A DNA stretch of 64,000 nucleotides from Delphinapterus leucas (lineage: Eukaryota; Chordata; Mammalia; Artiodactyla; Monodontidae): contig NW_022098092.1 in NCBI RefSeq assembly GCF_002288925.2, positions 202,995-266,994 of the forward strand, given 5' to 3'. The position numbers and the translations under genes were made by a program. Of the stretch, positions 32,327-44,900 are shown piece by piece. The notes below the pieces were generated by a model. It was not told the DNA's origin. It worked only from the letters and a program-made list of their open reading frames with translations, and ran no database searches. How positions within the stretch are numbered: the stretch's first letter is position 1; each line of letters opens with the position of its first letter.

Positions 32327-35155
32327 TTAGCATATGGTATTTGTTTTTCTCTTCTGACTTACTTCACTCTGTATGACAGACTCTGGGTCCGTCCACCTCA
32401 GTACAAATAACTCAATTTCATTTCTTTTTATGGCTGAGTAATACTCCATTGTATATATGTACCACATCTTCTTTATCCATTCATCTGTTGATGGACATTT
32501 AGGTTGGTTCCATGTCCTGGCTATTGTAAATAGTGCTGCAATGAACATTGTGGTGCATGTCTCTTTGAATTATGGTTTTCTCAGGGTATATGCCCAATAG
32601 TGGGATTGCTGGGTCATATGGTAATTCTATTTTTACTTTTTTAAGGAACCTCCATACTGTTCTCCATAGTGGTTGTAGCAATTTACATTCCCAACAACAG
32701 TGTAGGAGGGTTCCCTTTTCACCACACCCTTTCCAGCATTTATTGTTTCTAGCTTTTTTGATAATGGCCATTCTGACCGGCGTGAGGTGATACCTCATTG
32801 TAGTTTTGATTTGCATTTCTCTAATAATTATTTTCATGTGCCTCTTGGCCATCTGTATGTCTTCCTTGGTGAAATGTCTATTTAGGTCTTCCAACCATTT
32901 TTTAACTGGATTGTTTGTTTTTTTTAAATTGAGCTCCATGAGCTGTTTGTATATTTTAGAGATTAATCCTTTGTCTGTTGTTTCATTTGCAAATATTTTC
33001 TCCCATTCTGAGGGAGGTCTTTTTGTCTTGTTTATGGTTTCTTTTGCTGTGCAAAAGCTTTTAAGTTTAATTAAGTCCCTTTTGTTTATTTTTGGTTTTA
33101 TTTCTGTTACTCTAGGAGGTGGGTCAAAAAAGATCTTGCTGTGATTTGTGTCAAAGAGTGTTTTTCCTATATTTCCTCTAAAAGTTTTATAGTGTCTGGT
33201 CTTACCTTTAAGTCTTTAATCCATTAGGAGCTTATTTTTTTGTATGGTGTTAGGTAGTGTTCTAATTTCATTATTTTACATGTAGCTGTCCAGTTTTCCC
33301 AGCACCACTTATTGAAGAGGCTGTCTTTTCTCCATTGTATATTCTTGCCTCCTTTGTCATAAATTAGGTGACCATATGTGTGTGGGTTTATCTCTGGGCA
33401 TTCTATCTTGTACCATTGATCTATATTTCTGTTTTTGTGCCAGTACCATACCATCTTGATTACTGTAGCTTTGTGGTATAATTTGAAGTCTGGGAGCATG
33501 ATTCCTCCAACTCTGTTTTTCTTTCTCAAGATTGCTTTGGCTATTTGGGGTCTTTTGTGTTTCCATACGAATTGTAAGTTTTTTGTTCTAATTCTGTGAA
33601 GAATGCCATTGGTAGTTTGATAGGGATTGCATTGAATCTGTAGATTGCTTTGGCTAGTAGAGTCTTTTTCACAGTGTTGATTCTTCCAATCCAAGAACAT
33701 GGTATATTTCTCCATCTGTTATGTCATCTTTGATTTCTTTCATCAGTGTTTTATAGTTTTCTGAGTACAAGTCTTTTGCCTCAGTTAGGTTTATTCCTAG
33801 GCATTTTATTCTTTTTTTGCAATGGTAAATGGGAGTGTTTCTTTCATTTCTCTTTCTGATTTTTCATTGTTGGTGTATAGGAATGCCAGAGATTTCTGTG
33901 CATTAATTTTGTATCCTGCAACCTTACCAAATTCATTGATTAGCTCTAGTAGTTTTCTGGTGGCATCTTTAGGATTCTCTATGTATAGTATCATGTCATC
34001 TGCAAACAGTGACAGTTTTACTTCTTCCTTTCTGATTTGGATTCCTTTTATTTCTTTTTCTTCTCTGATTGCTGTGGCTAAAACTTCCAAAACTATGTTG
34101 AATAATAGCAGTGAGAGTGGGCAACCTTTTCTTTTTCCTGATCTTAGAGGAAATGCTTTCAGTTTTTCACCATTGAGAATGATGTTTGCTGTGGGTTTGT
34201 TGTATATGCCCTTTACTATGTTGAGGTAGGTTCCCTGTATGCCCACTTTCAGGAGAGTTTTTATCATAATGGGTGTTAAATTTTTCAAAAGCTTTTTCTG
34301 CATCTATTGAGATGATCATATGATTTTTCTTCTTCAATTTGTTAATATGGTGTATCACATTGATTGATTTGTGTATATTGAAGAATCCTTGCATCCCTTG
34401 GATAAAGCCCACTTGATCATGGTGTATGATTTTTTTAATATGCTGTTGGATTCTGTTTGCTAGCATGTTGTTCAGGATTTTTGCATCTATGTTCATCAGT
34501 GATATTGATCTATAATTTTCTTTTTTTGTGATATTTTTTTCTGGTTTTGGTATCAGGGTGATGGTGGCCTTTTAGCATGAATTTGGGAGTGTTTCTCCCT
34601 CTGCAATTTTTTGGAGGAGTTTGAGAAGGATCAGTGTTAGCTCTTCTCTAAATGTTTGATAGAATTCGCCTGTGAAGCCATCTGGTCCTGAACTTTTGTT
34701 TGTTGGAAGATTTTTAATTAAGGTTTCAATTTCATTACTTGTGATAGGTCTGTTTATATTTTCTAATTCTTCCAGTTCAGTCTTGGAAAATTGTACCTTT
34801 CCAGAATTTGTCCATTTCTTCGTGGTTGTCCATTTTCTTCTTCTTGGATTGATCCTTTGATCATTTTGTAGTGTCCTTCCTTGTCTCTTGTAACATTCTT
34901 TCTTTTAAAGTCTATTTTATCTGATATGAATATTGCTACTCGAGCTGTCTTTTGATTTCCATTTGCACGGAATATCTTTTTCCATCCCTTCACTTTCAGT
35001 CTCTAGGTGTCCCTAGGTCTGCAGTGGGTCTCTTGTAGACCGCATATATATGGGTCTTGTTTTTGTATCCTTTCAGCCAGTCTGTGTCTTTTGGTTGGGG
35101 CATTTAATCCATTTACATTCAAGGTTATTACCGATATGTATGTTCCTATTACCAC
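32327..35155 (-). pseudogene. L1 ORF2 pseudogene (endonuclease / reverse transcriptase), deleted and frameshifted
   Basis: ORF2p of L1 normally carries an N-terminal endonuclease, a central reverse transcriptase and a C-terminal Cys-rich region, and drives target-primed reverse transcription. Here the reading frame is split over at least six pieces (32327-32548, 32499-32939, 33224-33715, 33806-34303, 34167-34496, 34763-34993). The RT motif FADD with following MILYIEN is kept at 33995-34006. The start codon position has GTG instead of ATG (35153-35155). At about 34835 the frame jumps from endonuclease sequence to the region just before RT, with about 310 codons missing. Not functional. Confidence 0.88.
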
Positions 35156-35224
35156 TATCTTAATTGTTTTGGGTTTGCTTTTGTGGGTCTTTTTCTTGTC
35201 TTGTGTCTCCCGCTTAGAGAAGTT

Positions 35225-36130
35225 TCTTTAGCATTTGTTGTAAAGGTGGTTTGGTGTTGCTGAATTCTCTTAGCTTTTGTTTGAAAAGCTTTTGACTTCT
35301 CCATCGAACGTGAATGAGATCCTTGCTGGATAGAGTAATGTTGGTTATAGGTTTTTCTCTTTCATCACTTATCCTGACACTTATCCATCACATATCCTGA
35401 CACTCCCTTCTGGCCTACAGAGTTCCCACTGAAAAATCAGCTGAGAACCTTATGGGGATTCCTTCGTATGTTATTTTTTGTTTTTCCCTTGCTGCTTTTA
35501 ATATTTTTTCTTTGAATTTAATTTTTGTTAGTTTGATTAATACGTGTCTTGTTGTGTTTTTCTAGGGTTTATCCTTTATCGGACTCTCTGTGCTTCCTGG
35601 ATTTGGGTGACTATTTCCTTTCCCATGTTAGGGAAGTTTTCCACTATAATCTCTTCAGATATTTTCTCAGACCCTTTCTTTTTCTCTTCTTCTTCTGGGA
35701 CCCCTATAATTCCAATGTTGGTGTGTTTAGTGTTGTCCCAGAGGTCTCTGAGATTGTCTTCAATTCTTTTCATTCTTTTTTCTTTATTCTGCTCCTCAGC
35801 AGTTATTTCCACCATTTTGTCTTCCAGTTCACTTATTCATTCTTCTGCCTCCGTTATTCTGTTATTGATTCTTTCTAGTGTCTTTTTCATTTCAGTTATT
35901 GTGTTGTTCATCTCTGTTTGTTTTTTCTTTAGTTCTTCTAGATCTTTGTTAAACATTTCTTGTATATTCTCAACCCGTGCTTCCATTCTATTTCCGAGAT
36001 TCTGGATCATCTTTACTATCATTACTCTGAATTCTTTTTCAGGTAGATTGCCTCTTTCCTCTTCGTGTATTTGGTCTTGTGGGTTTTTACCTTGCTCCTT
36101 CATCTGTGACATATTTTTTTGCCATCTCAT
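35225..36130 (-). pseudogene. L1 ORF1 pseudogene (RNA-binding coiled-coil protein)
   Basis: Two surviving frames: 35837-36130 (N-terminal part, heptad-rich, with EKEFRVMIVKMIQNLGNRME) and 35576-35815 (RRM region with NIGIIGVPEEEE). ORF1p normally trimerises by its coiled coil and coats L1 RNA. The C-terminal part below 35576 is frameshifted. A small duplication ('cacttatcc', 'cctgacac') lies at 35362-35405. Confidence 0.82.
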
Positions 36131-37200
36131 TTTTTTTTAATGAGTGGGATTGTGTTCCTGTTTTACTGGTTGTTTGGCCTGAGGCTTCCAACACTGGAGT
36201 TTGTAGGCTATTGGGTAGAGCTGGGTCTTGGTGCTGAGATGAGGAACTCTGTGAAACCTCACTCTGATGAATATTCCCTGGGGTCTGAGGTTCTCTGTTA
36301 GCAGTGTTTTTCAGACTCGGATCCCCCATGTGGGGGGGAAAAAAAAAAAAAAAAGAGAGAGAGAAAAATAACAAAGTAAAAAATAAAATTAGACTAGGAA
36401 ACTAACAGATATGTTAGAAAGAATGTAAAAGTAAAACTATAGATGAATCAACAACCAGAAGGTACATCAGTACCACAACAGTAAAAAAGAGGAGGAGGGA
36501 AAAGAAAAAAAAAAGGGGGGGAGGGGGAGGCCTTGGCTGTGGAGAACAGGGCCTAAACAAGGGTGAGGTTTGGGCAGTGGGTGGGGCCAGTGCTCAGGAC
36601 CCACAGGGCTAGAAAAGGCCCTGGGGTCTGTGAGGGGTGGGGCTTAGGCTCAAGGAAAAGAAGGGGCCCAGGCATGCCCCCCACCCTGGTCTCAGAGGGC
36701 AGGGAACCACACCTGGGAGCCCAGAAGGCTTCTTGGGCTCGAGTAGGTGGGGCAAACTGCCCTCCTCTCCTCTCTTGCTCCTCCGGTCTGGGGTCTGGGA
36801 AGGCCCCTCCCACTTGCCTCTCCTGGTCTCCCTGGCCTCCCTCCTATGCCCCCAGGACCCATGGAGCCTGAATGGGGCTTTGGAGGGAGGGAAAGCGACT
36901 TGGGAGTTCAGCAGGCTCCCTGGCCCAAGTGGGCCAGGCAGTCACCCTCTGTTCCTCTCCCCACTCTTCCTGGAGAGTCCCTCCCACATGCCTCTCCTGA
37001 TCTCCCTGGCCTCAGGGGCTCCGATCTTGTCTGGCCTCCACTTCTCCTCCCCCCTCATTCCCCCTACGTCCTACCGGTTCACTCTGGGGTTCCTCCCGTC
37101 TCCTTGGGTGTCGGAGTCCCCCACTAGTGGCCAGCAGCTCCCTAGTTGTGGGGAGACGCTATCTCTGCATCTTGCCACACCACCATCTTGACTCCTCCTC
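36131..37200 (-). promoter_or_regulatory. L1 5'UTR with diverged tandem monomers
   Basis: Non-coding promoter region of the L1 above. Two diverged units of about 170-190 bases can be aligned: one over about 36716-36890, the next over about 36901-37060. The shared words are 'cctcccacttgcctctcctg' (near 36806) and 'cctcccacatgcctctcctg' (near 36979). An A-rich and G-rich patch lies at 36340-36530. On plus, a 184-codon frame (36637-37191) runs antisense through the units. Confidence 0.65.
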
Positions 37201-37214
37201 CTGTAGTTCTTTTT

Positions 37215-37689
37215 AACTTCACAATATGAGGGTACTGTTCCCTGTCAGTCCAACCTGAATGGGCTCCAGGGGCCCATGGACCATTCTGATCTTCAAATAA
37301 ACACCAGGATGTGACTCAAGGTGGTTGCTGTGGCTCCCAGCCCGCTCCTTCCTCTCTTCCCCCTCTACCCCCTGAGCTCGGGTCTTTTTTTGCTCCCCTG
37401 CCTTTCTGGACTTTTTCCACATTTCCCTCCACACCAATCATTTTCACTCTTTCCAGCATAAAAGTCTCTCAGTATGTGTCCTGCTCCTTCTGCTCCTGTC
37501 CTTTCTGTCCTTTCTCCTGGTCAGCCCATCTGAAGCCATGGTCACAAGTGGGCAAGTGCAGGGGCTTCTGCAGGAGGTGCTAGAAAGGCAGTGAATCTGT
37601 TCACATTTAATATTGTGTCCCTGCAACCATTAAGAGCTTTTGTCACTATAACATCAACATGTATGTACCTCTGATGTCTGCCTCATTAT
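37215..37689. other. no gene seen
   Basis: Continuation of the sequence left of the L1 (31680-31920); no exon-like segment. Confidence 0.4.
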
Positions 37690-38854
37690 TTGTTTTAACT
37701 TTTTGTCAAAATAGAACTTACTACAGGCATTAGCACATATCCTAAGTTTAGAGCTTGATGAATTTCCACAACCAAAACACACCTGTGTCCAGGTCTAGAA
37801 ACAGCACATGAACTGCCCTCTAGAGACCCCCAGCTACCTGAGGGTAACCACTGTCCCTGTTTCTCACATAATAGACTTGCTTTGCCTGTTTTTGAACTTT
37901 ATCTGGATGGAATCACACACTGTAGATTCTTTTGTGTCTTTAGTTGAGCGTTATGGGATTTATCTGTTGCTGCATGTAGTGATGGATTGTTCGTTTATTT
38001 ATTCATTTTATTATTGTTGGGCATTTGGGTTGTTTCCAGTTTGGGGCTATTACGGGCAGTGCTGTTGTGAGCAATCGTGTATGTGTTTTGGGGAATATAT
38101 GTATGCATTTCTGTTGTGTTTATACCTTACAGTGGCATCGCTGGGCATAAGATATACAGATGTTAAATTTTGGTAACTAGTACCACGTCATTTTCCAAAG
38201 AAGGTGATAGTTCACCAAGTGAGTATGAGAATTCCAGAATTCCAGGTGCTCCATGTCCTCACCAACACTTGGCATTTTCTGTCTGTTTTGTTTTAGCCAT
38301 CCTGGTGGCTGTGCATGTCTGTGTCTGGACTGCCTTTTCTGCTCCATTATCCTATTTGTCTATCCATGTGTGATTACCACATTATTTTAATTACCAAAGC
38401 TTCAGTGTTGATATCAGGTGGTGTTTTGTGCAGAATTGCCTTTGCTATTCTTGGGCCTTTGCATTTTCATACAACTTTTACAACCTGTTTGCAAATTTCT
38501 ATTAAAATAACAACAATAGCAACGACAAAACAACAACAACAAACCCCAACCCTGCTGAGACTTTGAATGAGATTCATTGAATATTGATAATAATTTAGGA
38601 AGAAATGACATCTTGACAATACCAAGGCCTTCAATTTACGAACATGTTGTATCGCTCTATTGGGGTAATTTTATTTGACAGTATTTTATAGTTTTGAGCG
38701 TAGAGGTCTTGTACATGTTACATTTATTCCTAGGAATTTAATGTTTTTTTGGATGCTATTTTAAATGATAATATTTAAAAAATTTGCTTTCTGTTTGTTG
38801 CTGATGATTTTTCATGTTCCCCTTGTTTTCAGTGTTTTTGCCGCTTCACTTTTT
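37690..38854 (-). mobile_element. old L1M 3'UTR and ORF2 relic, part 1
   Basis: Reversed L1M 3' end and ORF2: 'atctggatggaatcacacac', 'gggcatttgggttgtttcca', 'cctcaccaacacttggcatt', then ORF2 words 'attaccaaagcttcagtgtt'. Continues at 39075 after a SINE. Confidence 0.75.
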
Positions 38855-39074
38855 TTAAATATTTATTTGTTTGTTTATTTATTTATTTATTTTGGCTGCA
38901 CCAGGTCTTATTTGCAGCACGTGGGATCTTCGTTGTGGCATGTTTAGTTGCAGCATGTGGGCTTCCTAGTTGCGGCATGCATGTACGATCTAGTTCCCCC
39001 ACAAGGGATCAAACCTGGGCCCCCTGCATTGGGAACTCGGAGTCTTACCGACTGGACCACCAGGGAAGTCCCAC
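38855..39074 (-). mobile_element. CHR-type SINE inside old L1M
   Basis: Minus orientation with head 'gggacttccctggtggtcca', 'caggtttgatcccttgtggg' and a (TTTA)n tail at 38857-38890. Target duplication 'cttcacttttt' at 38844-38854 and 39077-39087. Confidence 0.9.
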
Positions 39075-39866
39075 TACTTCACTTTTTAATTCTAATAGTT
39101 TAATAGTCTTTTAGATTTTTCGTGTATTTTCTATCATGTCATCTATAAGTAGAATTTTGTTTCCTATTCTTATTCCTTTTATTTCTTTTACTTTACTCAT
39201 TGCTTTGGCTAGGACCTTCAGTGTGCTGAAGAGAATTATTACCAATTCTATTGCAGGCATCCTGGTTTCATAAGTGAAGTCAGAAGAAACATTAAGTATG
39301 ACCATTGCTTTAGGTTTTTGTAGATATCAATCAAATTAAGTAAGTTCTCTTCTTAGTTTGCTGAGAGGTTTTTTTTTTAAGAAAAGTTATGATTGGGTGT
39401 TAAGACTTGTCAAGTGATGTTTGTACATTTAGGAGATGATCATATGATATTTCTTCCTTTTTTCTGTCAAAACACTGAATTATGATGATTGATTTTAAAA
39501 TGTTAACTACCCCAGAATAAACCCCACTTGGAGGGGCTCTATTATTTTAATATGTTGCTGGATTCAACATTTAGTTTAGGGATTTTGTATCTGTCTTCAT
39601 AGAGAGATGGTCTGTAATTTTGCTTTCTTCTGTTGTCAGGTTTTGGTTATTAAGGTTATGCTGGTCTTGTAAAATGAATTAGAAAATGTTACCTAGAACA
39701 TTTCTGTTATGTTCTGTTTCTGGTTTCTGTTACCTAGAAGAATTAGTGTAAGATTTAGTGTTGCTTCTCTCTTAAATGTTTGGAAGAAATCACTAGTGAA
39801 AACATCCAGACCTAGGATTTTCTTTAGGTTTTAAACAACTTAATTAAATTGTTTTAATAGCTATAG
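39075..39866 (-). mobile_element. old L1M ORF2 relic, part 2
   Basis: ORF2 antisense words continue: 'gtgtattttctatcatgtca', 'tgctggattcaacatttagt', 'gttaccctagaacattt'-like region. The frame is fully broken. It stops where the younger L1 inserted. Confidence 0.7.
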
Positions 39867-40356
39867 GACTCTGCTTCATTTTTTTTGAAGTTTATTTAAT
39901 TTATTTTTTTATACAGCAGGTTCTTATTACTTATCCATTTTATACATTAGTGTATATATGTCAATCCCAATCTCCCAATTCATCCCACCACCCCACCCCA
40001 CCCCCAGTTCCCCCCCTTGGTGTCCATATGCTTGTTCTCTACATCTGTGTCTCAATTTCTGCCCTGCAAACCGGTTCATCTATACCATTTTTCTAGGTTC
40101 CACATACATGCGTTAATATATGATATTTGTTTCTCTCTTTCTGACTTACTTCACTCTGTATGACAGTCTCTAGATCCATCCACGTTTCTACAAATAACCC
40201 AATTTCGTTCTTTTTTATGGCTGAGTAGTATTGCATTGTATATATGTACCACATCTTCTTTATACATTCGTCTATTGATGGGCATTTAGGTTGCTTCCAT
40301 GTCCTGGCTATTGTAAATACTGCTGCAATGAACATTGGAGTGCACGTGTCTTTTTT

Positions 40357-40683
40357 TTTTTAATTTTATTTATTTATTTTTGGCTGCATTGGGTCTTTGT
40401 TGCTGCTCACGGGCTTTCTCTAGTTGCGGTGAGTGGGAGCTACCCTTCGTTGTGGTGCGTGGACTTCCCATTGCAGTGGCTTCTTTTGTTGCGGAGCACG
40501 GGCTCTAAGGCATGTGGGTTTCAGTAGTTGTGGCTTGCAGGCTCTAGAGTGCAGGCTCAGTAGTTGTGGCGCACAGCCTTTGTTGCTCCGTGGCATGTGG
40601 GGTCTTCCAAGACCAGGGCTTGAACCCGTGTCTCCTGCACTGGCAGGCGGATTCTTACCCACTGCGCCACCAAAGAAGCCCCT
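40357..40683 (-). mobile_element. long CHR-type SINE inside L1 ORF2
   Basis: Minus orientation, T-rich edge at 40351-40380, body with 'ctctagttgcggtgagtggg', head 'gggcttctttggtggcgcag' on the minus strand. Target duplication 'acgtgtcttttt' near 40344-40356 and 'atgtgtcttttt' near 40686-40697 (one mismatch). Confidence 0.9.
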
Positions 40684-41011
40684 ACATGTGTCTTTTTGAA
40701 TTGTGGTTTTCTCTGGGTATATGCCCAGCAGTGGGATTGCTGGGTCATATGATAATTCTCCTTTTAGTTTTTAAGGAACTCCATACTGTTCTCCATAGTG
40801 CCTGTATCAATTTACATTCACACCAACATTGCAAGAGGGTTCCCTTTTCTCCACACCCTCTCCAGCATTTGTTGTTTGTAGATTTTCTGATGATGCCCAT
40901 TCTAACTGGTGTGAGGTATTACCTCATTGTAGTTTTGATTTGCATTTCTGTAAGAATTAGTGAAGTTGAGCAGCTTTTCATGTGCTTCTTGGCCATCTGT
41001 ATGTCTTCTTT

Positions 41012-41943
41012 TTTTTTTTTAACATCTTTATTGAGGTATAATTGCTTTACAATGGTGTGTTAGTTTCTGCTTTATAACAAAGTGAATCAGTTATACATAT
41101 ACATATGTTCCCATATCTCTTCCCTCTTGCGTCTCCTCCTTCCCACCCTCCCTATTCCACCCCTCCAGGCGGTCACAAAGCACCGAGCTGATCTCCCTGT
41201 GCTATGTGGCTGCTTCCCACTAGCTATCTACCTTACGTTTGGTAGTGTATATATGTCCATGCCTCTCTCTCACTTTGTCACAGCTTACCCTTCCCCCTCC
41301 GCATATCCTCAAGTCCATTCTCTAGTAGGTCTGTGTCTTTATTCCTGTCTTACCCCTAGGTTCTTCATAACATTTTTTTTCTTAAATTCCATATATATGT
41401 GTTAGCATACGGTATTTGTCTTTCTCTTTCTGACTTACTTCACTGTATGACAGACTCTAAGTCTATCCACCTCATTACAAATAGCTCAATTTCATTTCTT
41501 TTTATGGCTGAGTAATATTCCATTGTATATATATGCCACATCTTCTTTATCCATTCACTGATGATGGACACTTCGGTTGTTTCCATCTCTGGGCTATTGT
41601 AAATAGAGCTGCAATGAACATTTTGGTACATGACTCTTTTTGAATTATGGTTTTCTCAGGGTATATGCCCAGTAGTGGGATTGCTGGGTCATATGGTAGT
41701 TCTATTTGTAGTTTTTTAAGGAACCTCCATACTCTTCTCCATAGTGGCTGTATCAGTTTACATTCCCACCAGCAGTGGAAGAGTGTTCCCTTTTCTCCAC
41801 ACCCCCTCCAGCATTTGTTGTTTGTAGATTTTCTGATGATGCCCATTCTAACTGGTGTGAGGTGATACCTCATTATAGTTTTGATTTACATTTCTCTAAT
41901 AATTAGTGATGTTGAGCAGCTTTTCATGTGCTCCTTGGCCATG
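41012..41943 (-). mobile_element. second, 5'-truncated L1 inserted in the full-length L1
   Basis: A fresh poly-T edge and L1 3'UTR ('aacatctttattgaggtata') begin in the middle of ORF2 sequence of the host L1. The host word 'tgtatgtcttcttt' occurs at 40998-41011 and again at 41944-41957, after which host ORF2 resumes exactly where it left off. The element carries its own 3'UTR and about the last 170 codons of ORF2 (41440-41873 in broken frames). Confidence 0.75.
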
Positions 41944-44900
41944 TGTATGTCTTCTTTGGAGAAATGTCTATTTAGGTCTTCTGCCCATTTTTGGATTGGG
42001 TTGTTTGTTTTTTTTAATATTGGGCTGCATGAGCTGTTTATATATTTTGGGGATTAATCCTTTGTCCGTTGATTCATTTGCAAATATTTTCTCCCATTCT
42101 GAGGGTTGTGTTTTCGTCTTGTTTGTAGTTTCCTTTGCTTTGCAAGAGCTTTTAAGTTTCATTAGGTCCCATTTCTTTATTTTTGTTTTTATTTCCATTA
42201 CTCTAGGAGGTGGATCAAAAACGATCTTGCTGTGATTTATGTCAAAGAATGTTCTTCCTATGTTTTCCTCTAAGAGTTTTATAGTGTGCAGTCTTTCATG
42301 TAGGTCTCTAATCCATTTTGAGCTTATTTTTGTGTATGGTGTTAGGTAGTGTTCTAATTTCATTCTTTTACATCTAGCTGTCCAGTTTTCCCAGCACCAC
42401 TTATTGACGAGACTGTCTTTTCTCCATTGTATATCCTTGCCTTCTTTGTCATAGATTAGTTGACCATAGGTGTGTGAGTTTATCTCTGGGCTTTCTGTCC
42501 TGTTCCATTGATCTATATTTCTGTTTTTGTGCTGGTACCATATTGTCTTGATTACTGTAGCTTTTTAGTGTAGTCTGAAGTCAGGGAGTCTGATTCCTCC
42601 AGCTCCGTTTTTTTCCCTGAAGACTGATTTGGCTATTTGGGGTCTTTTGTGTCTCCATACAAATTTTAGGATTTTTTTGTTCTAGTTCTGTAAAAACTGC
42701 CATTGGTAATTTGATAGGGATTACATTGAATCTGTAGATTGCTTTGGCTAGTAGAGTCTTTTTCACAGTGTTGATTCTTCCAATCCAAGAACATGGTATA
42801 TCTCTCCATCTGTTGGTATCACCTTTAATTTCTTTCATCAGTGTCTTATAGTTTTCTGCATACAGGTCTCTTGTCTCCCTAGGTAGGTTTATTCCTAGGC
42901 ATTTTATTCTTTTTGTTGCAGGGGTAAATAGGAGTGTTTCCTTGATTTCTCTTTCAGATTTTTCATCATTAGTGTATAGGAATGCAAAAGATTTCTGTGC
43001 ATTAACTTTGTATCCTGCAACTTTACCAAATTAATTGATTAGCTCTAGTAGTTTTCTGGTGGCATCTTTAGGATTCTCAATGTATAGTATCATGTCATCT
43101 GCAAACAGTGTCAGTTTCACTTCTTTTCCAATTTGGATTCCTTTTTCTTCTCTGATTGCCGTGGCTAGGACTTCCAAAACTATGTTGGAAAATAGTGGTG
43201 AGAGTGGACATCCTTGTCTTGTTCCTGATCTTAGAGGAAATGGTTTCAGTTTTTCACCACTGAGAATGATGTTTGCTGTGGGTTTGTCGTATATGACCTT
43301 TATTATGTTGAGGTAGGTTCCCTCTATGCCCACTTTCTGCAGAGTTTTTATCATAAATGGGTGTTGAATTTTGTCGAAAGCTTTTTCTGTATCTGTTGAG
43401 ATGATCATATGGTTTTTTTCTTCAATTTGTTAATATGGTGTATCACATTGATTGATTTGCGTATAGTTAAGATTCCTTGCATCCCTTGGATAAATCCCAG
43501 TTGATTATGGTGTATGATCTTTTTTATGTGTTGTTGGATTCTGTTTGCTAGTATTTTATTGAGGATTTTTGCATCTATATTCATGAGTGATATTGCTCTG
43601 TAATTTTCTGTTTTTGTAGTATCTTTGTCTGGCCTTCGTATCAGGGTGATGGTGGCCTCATAGAATGAGTTTGGGAGTGTTCCTTCCTCTGCAGTTTTTT
43701 GGAAGAGTTTGAGAAGGATGGGTGTTAGCTCTTCTCTAAATGTTTGATAGAATTCACCTGTGAAACCATCTGGTCCTGGACTTTTGTTTGTTGGAAGATT
43801 TTTCAGCACAGTTTCAATTTCATTACTTGTGATTGGCCTGTTCATATTTTCTATTTCTGCCTGCTTCAGTGTTGGAAGGTTATACCTTTCTAAGAATTTG
43901 TCCATTTCTTCCAGGCTGTCCATTTTATTGGCATAGAGTTGCTTGTAGTAGTCTCTTAAGATGCTTTCTATTTCTGCGGTGTCTGTTGTAACTTCTTTTT
44001 CATTTCTAATTTTATTGATTTGAGTCCTCTCCCTCTTTTTCTTGATGAGTCTGGCTAATGGTTTATCAATTTTGTTTATCTTCTCAAAGAACCAGCTTTT
44101 AGTTTTACTGATCTTTGCTGTTGTTTCTTTGTTTCTATTTCATTTATTTCTGCTCTGATCTTTATGATTTCTTTCCTTCTACTAACTTTGGGTTTTGTTT
44201 GTTCTTCTTTCTCTAGTTCCTTTAGGTGTAAGGTTAGATTGTTTATCTGAGATGTTTGTTGTTTCTTAAGGTAGGATTGTATTGCTATAAACTTCCCTCT
44301 TAGAACTGCTTTTGCTGCATCCCACAGGTTTTGGATCATCGTGTTTTCATTGTCATTTGTCTCTAGGTATTTTTTGATTTCCTCTTTAATTTCTTCAGTG
44401 ATCTCTTGGCTATTTAGTAATGTATTGTTTAGCCTTCACGTGTTTGTGTTTTTTACGTTTTTTTCCCTGTAATTGATTTCTGATCTCATAGTGTTATGGT
44501 CAGAAAAGAATCTTGGTATGATTTCAGTTTTCTTAAATTTACTGAGGTTGGATTTGTGACCCATGACGTGATCTATCTTGGAGAATGTTCCATGTGCACT
44601 TGAGAAGAAAGTGTAATCTGCTGTTTTTGGATAGAATGTCCTATAAATATCAATTAAATCTACCTGGTCTATTGTGTCATTTAAAGCTTGTGTTTCCTTT
44701 TTCATTTCCTGTCTGGATGATCTGTCCATTAGTGTAAGTGAGGTTCTAAAGTCCCCCACTATTATTGTGTTAGTGTCGATTTCCTCTTTTTTAGCTGTTA
44801 GCAGTTGCCTTATGTATTGAGGTGCTCCTATGTTGGGTGCATATATAGTTATAATTGTTATATCTTCTTCTTGCATTGATCCTATGATCATTATGTAGTG

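Larger units (their letters stand above)
31933..37200 (-). mobile_element. L1 retrotransposon, nearly complete, internally deleted
   Basis: Minus-strand L1 with 3'UTR (to about 32326), ORF2 remains (32327-35155), ORF1 remains (about 35225-36130) and 5'UTR (36131-37200). The 5' terminus reads 'caagatggtggtgtggcaag' on the minus strand after a 'ggagga' start, as usual for L1. Flanks 'ctgtagtttttt' (31921-31932) and 'ctgtagttcttttt' (37201-37214) look like a target duplication with one mismatch. Compared with the L1 at 39884-47968 it lacks about 0.94 kb of ORF2. Confidence 0.88.
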
